Position numbers and translations under genes: made by a program
Notes under the pieces: model-generated
Told to the model about the DNA's origin: nothing
What the model saw: only the letters and a program-made list of their open reading frames with translations
Database searches by the model: none
Origin: JAHDCJ01 sp039028895
GTDB taxonomy: Bacteria; Bacteroidota; Bacteroidia; Chitinophagales; Saprospiraceae
DNA length: 64,000 nucleotides
NCBI GenBank assembly: GCA_039028895.1
Contig: JBCCHF010000032.1
Coordinates: 1-64,000 of the forward strand
Direction of reading: 5' to 3'
Shown here: positions 16,933 to 26,600 of the stretch, piece after piece
Position numbering within the stretch: the stretch's first letter is position 1
Layout: every line of letters begins with the position of its first letter

Positions 16933-18654
16933 ATGATTAGCAAACAACTTCCCAGGCACTTTTTGATACCCATTGATGAAAAAACAGAACAGTCAATTCA
17001 ATATCTCATAAAAGAAACAATAGACAAAGCTACCAACAAAGAGGAAAAGTATTCATTGAACGGAAAGCAGATATTTTTAGCTCCCAATAATGAGTCAGAT
17101 ATTGAAAAAAGAATTCAAAAAGCTATTAAAAAACTAAAAACGCTCAAAACCTTTAAGGGAAGCAATTACCATGTCCTATCTGACGCCAAGGGAGAAATTG
17201 GTAAAATCCTTATGGTTTACAGAAATAATGATTTCTTAGAGACTGAATATAACAACTTCAATTACAGTCATGTGTACATTGATGTTCTTACCAAATTTTA
17301 TCAAATACATGATGATAAAATTGATATAATTACCGCTGCATACGAGAAAAACTCTGAAAAAGTAAAAGACCTTAACAAGGCCATTAACATTTTAACCCCA
17401 TTAACAAAGTTGGATCAAAAAAGGTCTTTTCATAAAATACTGTTCCAATTTAATGACTATGTACTTGCCAAAAACACAATCTCAGACATTACTCCTGATA
17501 ATTCCTTCTGGGTTCAAGATGAGTATCTCATTATAAAAACTATGATTGGCTCTGTGGAAAAGACTTTGCTTATCGAACCTTTTGATACTTCTTTCAACAA
17601 ATCACTTGGAATCACAAAAAAACTAGTTGATAACAATCCAAAATATTTGGCGGTCAGAAGTCCACTTGCGTTCAGGGCAGGAAATTTTATTATTGGAGAA
17701 GATTTCGTTTTGATTGGAATAGACGAAGTATTTTTTAGGAATCAAGGCCTTCTAAAAAATGGAGAGAATGATTGTCGTTGTTTATTTTATAATGAAAGAT
17801 GTGAAGACGAAGAGAATTGCTTTGGTACAACATTAAGGACATTTTACAGAAAATTGTTCGGCTTTGGTGCTACAGAAACCAAAAAAATTTACTTTATCAG
17901 GTCATCTCCGGAAGCATGTGCTATGTACCCCAAACCTGCCGACTTAAGCACTGATTATGATACTCAAATACATGGCGAACAACATAGTTGGGATGAAAAA
18001 TTTTATGACTGGATTAGTATTTATGCAGATGAAAGTGATGAAGCTCGATTCCAGACAATAAAACAACCGATATATCATCTTGACATGTTCATCACCTACG
18101 CTGGGCAAACGGTATATGGGAGGAACATCCTTGTTATAGGTGACCCTATTTCTGGAGAACCGTTCCATCATCCACAAACTAAAATCATGAAATTCTTAAT
18201 CGATGAAATTGTGGATCAATTAAAAGAGGATTTTGTAATTATCAGGAATCCACTTCCTATAACATATTTGGATAAATTTTTAGGATATAATGGCGAAAAA
18301 AAAGAATGGAAAAGGAAGTGGTACCTGGCAGCGTATAACAATTGTGTAGTTCAAATTCCAAATAAAATACCAAAAGAAAATAACCACTCTGTAAATGGGA
18401 AACCCATTGATAATATGCCTAAGCCAAATAAAAAAGTTGTTTTCTTACCTCGGTTTGGTTCAGATTTTAGTGCTGAAAAATCAGAAACTCTAGATGAAGC
18501 AGGGGATTGGTCTGAATTGAAAAAATATGATTTAGCCAACCAAATGCTCTGGGAAAAACTTGGCTTCAAGGTTTTACTCATGACAGATTACAATCACATG
18601 GCTGTAAATAGGGGAGCATTAAAATGCATGATAAAATGCCTTGAAAGATATTAA
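16933..18654 (+). CDS. Pentein-fold enzyme (agmatine/peptidylarginine deiminase-like)
   Basis: 573 aa from the ATG at 16933; a TTG at 16921 would add four residues. Counting from the TTG, the guanidino-modifying-enzyme signature is present in order: 'FWVQDEYLII' (197-200, the usual W-x-R/Q-D strand), 'RAGNFIIGEDFVLIG' (252-255, the GGN motif), His386 and Asp388 in 'YHLDMF', 'FLPRFG' (508-513) and nucleophile-position Cys569 in 'GALKCMIK' near the C-terminus. Penteins act on arginine or guanidine groups by a thiol intermediate. The protein is longer than agmatine deiminases (~350 aa), with about 180 extra N-terminal residues of helical character. The substrate is unknown. The partner genes suggest a protein-modifying role. 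Confidence 0.75.
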   Translation: MISKQLPRHFLIPIDEKTEQSIQYLIKETIDKATNKEEKYSLNGKQIFLAPNNESDIEKRIQKAIKKLKTLKTFKGSNYHVLSDAKGEIGKILMVYRNNDFLETEYNNFNYSHVYIDVLTKFYQIHDDKIDIITAAYEKNSEKVKDLNKAINILTPLTKLDQKRSFHKILFQFNDYVLAKNTISDITPDNSFWVQDEYLIIKTMIGSVEKTLLIEPFDTSFNKSLGITKKLVDNNPKYLAVRSPLAFRAGNFIIGEDFVLIGIDEVFFRNQGLLKNGENDCRCLFYNERCEDEENCFGTTLRTFYRKLFGFGATETKKIYFIRSSPEACAMYPKPADLSTDYDTQIHGEQHSWDEKFYDWISIYADESDEARFQTIKQPIYHLDMFITYAGQTVYGRNILVIGDPISGEPFHHPQTKIMKFLIDEIVDQLKEDFVIIRNPLPITYLDKFLGYNGEKKEWKRKWYLAAYNNCVVQIPNKIPKENNHSVNGKPIDNMPKPNKKVVFLPRFGSDFSAEKSETLDEAGDWSELKKYDLANQMLWEKLGFKVLLMTDYNHMAVNRGALKCMIKCLERY

Positions 18655-18680
18655 TTGATAACCAATAAAAAATATGATCT

Positions 18681-19076
18681 ATGAGTACAATAGAAAATGT
18701 AAGTGCAATAACTTTCGATACTGGTGGAAATAAATTGACTGTATGGTATGATTCCAACTCAAAAAAAGTAGACTTTAATATTACAACTCCGATAAAATTC
18801 AAAATTGAAAAAGTCGGTTCAAATGTAAAATTCAATTATCGCAATAATAAAAAACTCTCAGGAACTCACTATTTCTTAAAAGCGAAAAATACAATTGTAA
18901 AAGTAGAGTTTGGCGATAATGGCGGCGGAGACTACACTGTAAGAATCATAGGAGAAACTGATGTCAGAGATTTAAAAAACAAAGTCTTTGGTTTGAACAT
19001 GGAAGATTATGTCGTTAGCATGTATGCTAATGGAGGGATGATTGAACTTGCTTCAAATGGTAGTCCTGCATTTTAA
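18681..19076 (+). CDS. Small beta-rich protein closing the cassette
   Basis: 131 aa, no signal peptide. It is almost entirely short strands with Asn/Gly turns ('ITFDTGGNKLTVWYDSNSKK', 'HYFLKAKNTIVKVEFGD'). No family is recognised. It starts 26 nt after the pentein gene and its stop is 31 nt from the convergent TPR-like gene, so it is the last gene of the unit. It might be a binding or inhibitor partner, but nothing in the sequence shows this. Confidence 0.5.
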   Translation: MSTIENVSAITFDTGGNKLTVWYDSNSKKVDFNITTPIKFKIEKVGSNVKFNYRNNKKLSGTHYFLKAKNTIVKVEFGDNGGGDYTVRIIGETDVRDLKNKVFGLNMEDYVVSMYANGGMIELASNGSPAF

Positions 19077-19106
19077 TTAATGATTGCTAATTGATATGTG
19101 ATAGGG

Positions 19107-20573
19107 TTATAGAGAGTGACTCTCTACCCAGGAACAAAGTTCATCGATCCCCAATGGTTTAGGAATCTCAACTCTCATACTTTGGAACTTTTCTAGGAAA
19201 ACACTCTGTTGAGTCTGTAATTCATTTTTATCCGTTAAAGACAAACGTTTTTGAAGATATAGGATTGTGGTCTTTTCAACTGCATTAACCCTCTCCGCCT
19301 GTTTAACAAATCGACGAAGATTATTTATCTGATTATCAACATACTCATGGTGCCCTAACTCATAATGCACGATTAACTCCAATACCCTGGCAAATTCATA
19401 AATATCCGTTCGTATACCCGTCCGGTTATCAAATATCATGCTGATCCAATCAAGGCATTTATCAAAATTCTTTTCCATAAAGAAAAGGACCATAATATTG
19501 TGCAAGAATGTGGCCCGTCTTGAAAGGGTTACATTGTTGCCATAGTTCTCAAGACCTTTTTGTATCTCAGGTACGATTGAAAGAGCTTTGGAAAAAGCCC
19601 CGGTATTCAAAAAAAAGAGCATCCTCAAATAATAAACGTTCTGGAAAACTTCAGCCTCTTGGATAATATCCCTGGTTTTTAATTGTTCAATCTTCTGAAT
19701 CTGTTGTTCAAAATCTTCAAACTCTTTGATTTCCAAACAATTACTTAAATAATTGGAAACTCTGATTATATATTCTTTTTGATAAAATTCTTTCATATCA
19801 GGGTGGTTGTCCCATACCTCAAGAATCTTTTTATAATGCAAATTTGCAAGCTCAAGTTTACCTTCTATCAAGGCAATTAAGGCCTGGCTATCATGATCAA
19901 GGTATTTTGAGTAAAAAGACATATAACGACCTCCTCGACCAACCCGTTCATTGCATTTTATTTGTTCCAATATTTCGGGTTCTCTTACAACTGCATTTCG
20001 CTTGCTCTTTCTGTAAGTAACAAGAGTGCGGTGTTTTAAATAACGAAAATCGAACTCTGCTTCAATTTCATGGATCACTGTTTGACACAAGTTGTATAAT
20101 GACTCAATCTCCTGAACCAGATTTTTTTTTCCCTGAGCTAACAAAATAAAGGATTTCCGTTTTAGGAACTCAAGAATAAATGTATAGTTATGTACCCGCT
20201 GAGCAAACTTTAGTCCTTGCCTAATTACCTTTAATGAATGAGTATGCATCCCCCTCTTCTCAAGTATAATTACATTTGTGAGATACCTGATCAGTCTAAG
20301 GTCTACAGATTTTTTTTCATTACTCTGCCGTAGGCTATTTAGGATAAGATTGTAGAGATAATTCTGGATTTCAGGTAAGGCTTTTAGATTAACTTTTCCA
20401 TCAAGCTTTTCTTCAAGTTTTAGCTTGTCAAAAGTCTCAATTGAAGACAAAGCTTCAAAAACTTTCAAATAGCTTTTTTCTCCACTTTGAAAATTGCAGA
20501 ATTGCCGAAAGTTTTTTCGTTCATTCTTTGATAAAGAATGGATAAGGGCGTGAAGGTCATTCTTGGCCGCCAT
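19107..20573 (-). CDS. Large helical TPR-like protein, paralog 2 of 3
   Basis: 488 aa, all-alpha and soluble. The start 'DLHALIHSLSKNERKNFRQFC' aligns with 'HLFTLIKTMSKSEKRHFKLYV' of the 28769-30313 protein. Later blocks also agree in order ('LNSLRQSNEKKSVDLRLIRYL' against 'LVSLRLLHKNKLVDVEIREHL', 'GMHTHSLKVIRQGLKFA' against 'GLYLQSLKILAKIKEVA', and 'FSKALSIVPEIQKGLE' against 'FSKGLELVPEIAEGLE'). Helix pairs of TPR size fill the rest. Function unknown. It is convergent with the protease/pentein cassette and lies upstream, on the same strand, of nothing closely spaced. Confidence 0.7.
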   Translation of the reverse strand: MAAKNDLHALIHSLSKNERKNFRQFCNFQSGEKSYLKVFEALSSIETFDKLKLEEKLDGKVNLKALPEIQNYLYNLILNSLRQSNEKKSVDLRLIRYLTNVIILEKRGMHTHSLKVIRQGLKFAQRVHNYTFILEFLKRKSFILLAQGKKNLVQEIESLYNLCQTVIHEIEAEFDFRYLKHRTLVTYRKSKRNAVVREPEILEQIKCNERVGRGGRYMSFYSKYLDHDSQALIALIEGKLELANLHYKKILEVWDNHPDMKEFYQKEYIIRVSNYLSNCLEIKEFEDFEQQIQKIEQLKTRDIIQEAEVFQNVYYLRMLFFLNTGAFSKALSIVPEIQKGLENYGNNVTLSRRATFLHNIMVLFFMEKNFDKCLDWISMIFDNRTGIRTDIYEFARVLELIVHYELGHHEYVDNQINNLRRFVKQAERVNAVEKTTILYLQKRLSLTDKNELQTQQSVFLEKFQSMRVEIPKPLGIDELCSWVESHSL

Positions 20574-20657
20574 CTTGCATCAGGTTGGCTTATGAAGTAA
20601 TCTAAATCCAATCCTAAGTTAATGCTTTTGAAGATAGAAATGCTCGCTTCACATTCC

Positions 20658-23600
20658 TTATCGCAACAATGTCACACTCCCCACACGATGCAAGTTACCA
20701 TCAACATCAGGCGTACCCCGCCAATTCGAGCCATCCTCGAATACCCCGTAGGCCTTCCAGACATATACGTCCTGTGGCAATAACTTTCCGTTATAGGTGC
20801 CATCCCAGGCTTCGGCAGGCTGGCCGCCATCTAGCGCCGTGGAACTCCAAAGCAATTTGCCATAAGTCGAATAGACGTCAATGCGATATTCCGTCAACCC
20901 TACCCCTTTCGGCTTGAACAAACGCACGTCGCCCGCTCCGATCTCGGGAGAAAAAGCATTTGGAATGAATAGACCATAGATCAATTGTGGCTCAATTGTC
21001 ACCTGGGCAGTATCCGGACAACCATTAAAGCCTTCGACGATTAGCGTGACGACGTGAGTGCCATTCTGGAAATAGCGGTGTTGGGGACTTTGCTCGGTCG
21101 ACGTTTCACCATCGCCAAAATCCCAAAACCAGCTGACCGCATTTTCCGAAAGGTCAACAAATTGAAGAATGCCACCTGACTCTTCGGTGTAGTCGAATTG
21201 GGCAATTGGAGTTGGTTGCACCTCAACTACATTGAAAACCCTGATCGTATCGGCACAAACGCCCTGGTAAAAAGCGATGAGCTCAACATGATAAATCCCG
21301 GGCTCAGTGTACGTATGAGTAGGATTGAGCTCATTGGAGAAATTGCCATCACCAAAATCCCAATAAGCGGCATCTGCATAAACAGAAAGGTTTTCGAAAT
21401 TGACCTCAAGAGGAGCGCAGCCAACATGATCGCCAATATCAAAATCAGCTAGCGGCTGCTCAAAAGTTCTAAGCACTTGCTGAGAAGTGTCGACACAACC
21501 AAATTGATTACTACTGATAAGGGTAACGGTGTAATCCCCCTCTTCATCATAGGTAGCCGAAGGGTTGATGAGTGTTGAACTGGTGCCGTTACCAAAATGC
21601 CAGTCATACCCCTCTGCATCTGTAGAAAGGTTAGTAAAATCAAAGGTAACCGGCAACCCGCATAGGTCATTGGTACCGAAGTCAAATTCACTGTCCGGAA
21701 CAGGGAATACAACAATATCAGCAAGCGAAGTATCGTGAAAACAACCATTGATATCCGAAGTCACCAAAGTCACTGTATATGTGCCCGGTTCGATATAGGT
21801 ATGCTCCGGATGTTCCTCAACAGAGGTATTATTATCGCCAAAATCCCATGTATGGAAAGTCCCATTGACAGATTGGTTGCTAAACTGTACGATTAGGGGG
21901 GCACATCCTTCCATTCCTGAAATATCAAATTGGGCTAAAGGATTATCCAAAACTTCAATTTCCTGAGAGACGGTAGCTGAACAACCTGATGCAATGCCTG
22001 TAACCGTCAGCGTTACGGTATAGACACCAGGATTTTCATAAATATGAACAGGGTTTTGGGCAATTTCCGAAATACCATCTCCAAAATCCCAGACGCTATT
22101 CACCAATCCCATTGTTGTATTGGTAAAAGTGATCTCGTTCCCCTGGCAGACAGAAGCATTGGCTGTAAAACCTGGCACTGGAGGCGGTAGAATATTAATC
22201 GGAATCAGCATGCTATCGGTTCCACAATTGTTCGTGGCATATTGGGTAACAATGTATTGTCCACTTTCCGTGAAAACATGAGTTGGGTTTTCTTCTGTGG
22301 AACCAGTTCCATCACCGAAATCCCATACCACACTGTTTTCGAAAGCAGAAAAATTGGCAAAATTGACGGTCAATGGCGGACAACCACTGGTGGTATCTGC
22401 AAAGAAGAAGGCTTCCACCGCCGGGGGATAAACCGTAAAATCGTGGGTTGCCGTATCTGCGGCACATACATTAGAAATAATCAATGTCGTTGTAAAAATT
22501 GCGGTAGTATCCGATTCGTAGGTGACTGGGCCCGGCAAAGAGTCTGTCGAAGTCTGCCCATTACCAAAATCCCAATAAAAATCAGTGGCTGTGCCCGTGC
22601 TCAAATGCGCAAATTCAACGGTCAATGGCGAACATCCATCATCAATATTTGGTGAAAACTCGATAACAGGCTGTGTATGGATCAACACCGTATCCAAATG
22701 GCTCGTAGTTCCACAAAGGTTCGTTACTTCAAGCGTAACAACATATGTCGTATCATTGATCCCGTCTTGATAAATTCCGGGGGGTGGCGTTTGACCATCA
22801 AAGGTTTCTCCATTGCCCAAATCCCAGAAATAACTGGGCTGGTAACCGCTGCTCAAATTAGTATATGTAATTGGGGTTGTGAAACATCCTTCTGTTGTAT
22901 CAAGCACAAAATCAGCAACCGGGGGCTCGGTTACGAAAATCGACTGCAACGCCGAATCTATACACCCATATGCATTTTCTACGGTCAAAGAAATCGTATA
23001 AATGCCCGGAGCAGAATAAATATGCACACCCTGCACCGCCGTTGATGTTCCACCATCTCCGAATTCCCAGAAAACTGACGTACTATCGACTGAACTATTA
23101 TTGAAGAAAGCGGTATCTCCCACACAAATAATTCCCGGTCCATCGAAAACAGGGATTGGCAGAGGATGCACGACCATTTCCAATGTATCTGTTCCGACGC
23201 ATTGGGAAAATGACTCGGTCCAGAAATAAACGAGGTAATGATCTCCAACTCCTGCACTTCCAGGATCGAATGCCCCGGTTAACGGATCCACGATACCTGG
23301 CCCTGTCCACCAGCCACCTGAAGGCGATCCCAATGGAAGGTTAAAAGTCGTATCCGTAACACACGCCTCAAGGTCTGGGCCAGCATTCACAAAACTTAGA
23401 TCGACAACAAAGACTGTTTTGAAATCAGAAACCTGACAATTCCCAAGTCCCGTTACGAAACTAAGCGTGTGCGTTCCTCCGCCTGCTACTGCCGGATCGA
23501 AAATACCTGTTGAGTCCACAATACCTGACCCGCTCCACTCTCCTCCTGCCACTGGTATATAGCCTGTTAGACTAACGGGCCCCTGGTCAATACAAAAAGT

Positions 23601-26600
23601 GTCAACCGGACCTGCATCAATTTGAGGTAATGGGATAATATTAATAGTAATGGTATCTGAGTTAGGACAGTTGTTTGAATCCACTATGCCGTAAATGGCT
23701 TCATAGCTACCAACACCACCTGCTGAATCCGGGTCAAATTGATCGCCGCTAATGCCGGCACCGACCCAAATTCCACCAGAAGGGTCTGTTTCCGGTAAAG
23801 TAACCAACCCTGGAGTATCACAGAATGTGGTATCGTTGACATCAATTTCCGTTAACGGAATAACGACAAGACTATCCACATTCGAACACATTGTCAATGA
23901 GTCGATAAAAGTAAAATAGTAAGTCCCCGGAGTCGTCATGGCAGGGTAAAATGCACTACCATTTCCCCCGTTACCGGAAATATTCCAGATACCAGGATTT
24001 GAATTAATATCCACATATTGGATTGGGTCTGCATTATTGCATTGATCCGGTGGCATTATCAATTCCGGTAACGGAAACACTTCTATTAATTTTGAATCAT
24101 CACCCTGGCAAAAACCTGATCCGACGGTGTACGTTACCTGGTGAATACCTGGTCCTGCCAACTGGGGGTTGAATAAACCCGAGGTATCGATCCCGCTTCC
24201 CGACCACGTTCCACTCGAAGTGAAAGTGAAAGGTGCAAAAGGCGCATCGCTGATACAAACTGCCTCGTCAGGACCGACATCTACGGGAATTGTTGAGGTT
24301 ACCGTAATGGTAATGCTATCGGCATTCTCGCAGAAGGTAAACCCGTCAATGACATTGTAGTAGAGAACATACACCCCCGGTCCGCCAGCTGTTTCGGCAT
24401 TGAAGGTTGCATTGACGCTGTTTACACCCGGTCCTGACCAGGATCCACCTTGGGGAGTGGCCTGTGGCAGAGGCGTTTCTAAATTATTGATGCAAAATGA
24501 AGTATCGTTTCCTGCTTCTACCATAGGAATTGGAAGCACCTCAAGAAAAGCAGATATTGAGCAGTTCGTAAGAGAGTCAGTAAAAATAAATTCATGTAAG
24601 CCGACGCCAGCCAAATTCGGGTTAAAAAAACTTCCATTTAGACCCTGACTTAAAGTGGTCCAACTTCCAGGAGAAGATGTCCCTACATTAAGATCGATCT
24701 CTGGCTCATTCACACAAAGCTGAGGATCTGAAAAAGTTACTGCTGGTGCTGGTACTACGGTAATGTCCTTCGAATCTGTCGTAAGACAAATGCCAACCCC
24801 TTGGGTGAGCAGGATCGTATAGGTTCCAGGACCAACCAACGACGGATCGAACAAACCGATACTGTCAATTCCGGGGCCGGACCAATCGCCACCACTGGTA
24901 TTCGAAGACGGCAAAAACGGGGCGTTATTAGAACAAATAGATTCCGGGTCACCGGCATCCGCGGGTATATTGGAAGTAACGGTGACCTGGACATTATCGG
25001 CTGCAAAGCATTGGGTAAGGGGGTCGGTGTAAAAATAACTGAGCGTATAGGTGCCTACTCCACCAGCAGTTTGTGGATTGAACGTGCCATTAGCCGTATC
25101 CACCCCCTGCCCTGACCACGTCCCACCCGCCGGAGTACCATCAGCCAGCGGAATTTCTGTATCATTGTCACAATATGAAATAGTCGGCCCTGCATCAACG
25201 ATTGGAGGCCCCACTACTTCCACCAATGCATCATTCAGGCAATTGGTAGAACTATCTGTAAAGATAACCTGGTGCACACCAATTCCAGCCAGACCAGGAG
25301 AAAAATTAGAACCATTCAGCCCATTGCTACTGGAGACCCAAAAACCGGGAACCGAAACGCCATCATTGAGATTAATGCTGGGATCATCGATGCATAACAG
25401 GTTGTCGGGCAAGTTGATCACTGGAAAATCATTCACTTCTATATCTAGCGAGTCTTGTACAAAACAGGCACCGAAACCGAAGGTATAAACTACGGTATGA
25501 GTACCAATACCAGCTGAATCGGGCTCAAAGACCCCCGTTAATGAATCGATGCCCGGCCCGGCCCACATCCCACCAGAAGGATTAGCTGAAATCGTGGTCG
25601 GATTTGCCCCAATGCAGGTATTAAAATCGGACTGCAAAGTTAGTCCACCTGGCGAATTGACCACAAAAGTACCAGTCGTCGTAGCGCTACCACAAGCATT
25701 GGTTACCGTTACCGAAATATTGTAAGATCCCGGAGAGTCGTAAAAGACCCCTGTAGGATACTGGTCATTAGATGTAGGAAGCGATGATCCGGGAAAGCTC
25801 CATTCGTAGAGGGTTATTGGACTGCCATTATCCACAAAGCTTACCATACTTGCGTCAAAGTCAAGAGTGCCTGTTTCACAAGCCGACGTAAAAGGCTGTA
25901 AGACTACTTCGGGCACATCGAGAAATACGACCGTAGTGTCCCAGGTATCAACACCACAAAAATTACTTACTGCAAGGCTGATATCGTAGCTCCCTGGTTC
26001 AGTAAACTGGATTTCCGGATTCAGCGAGTCCGCGTAGATCGAATCAACGAACATCCAGCCATCAGTAGGAGAAACCGTCCAGTTATAACCTACTTCGTGG
26101 CCAGTGGACGTATTATCAAAAGTCAATAGACCAGGAATGCAGTTATCTGTGGAGGAGGAAATATCAACAATCGCTGCTTCTGCTCCGGGAGGTTCAAATA
26201 TTTCAAAATCAATAACTGCTGTATCTGGCGGACAGGCATCAGATTGAATGATCAGCTCAATAGTATAAACACCAACAGAATCGAAAACAACACCTATCAC
26301 CTCTGAATTGAATAGTGAGCCACTTACTAATGTCCAGCCTCCAGCGGGCGTGATGGTCCAGAAAGTAGGCGCAGTTCCTGAGCAGTCGCCATTCATGACT
26401 TCATTAATATTGCCAGAAGTTGAGGAAATCGTAATCTCTTCTCCCGGGCAGGAATTAGCTGAAATATCAAAATCCGCTATTGGCGGCGAACTCAGTTCAA
26501 TTGGCTCAATGATCGCTGAGGTGGAAGCACAGGGATTGGTCGCCTGTATCCTTACATCAAAAGCATTGTTGTAAAGTCCTGAAGTTGTGGTTACCCCACA

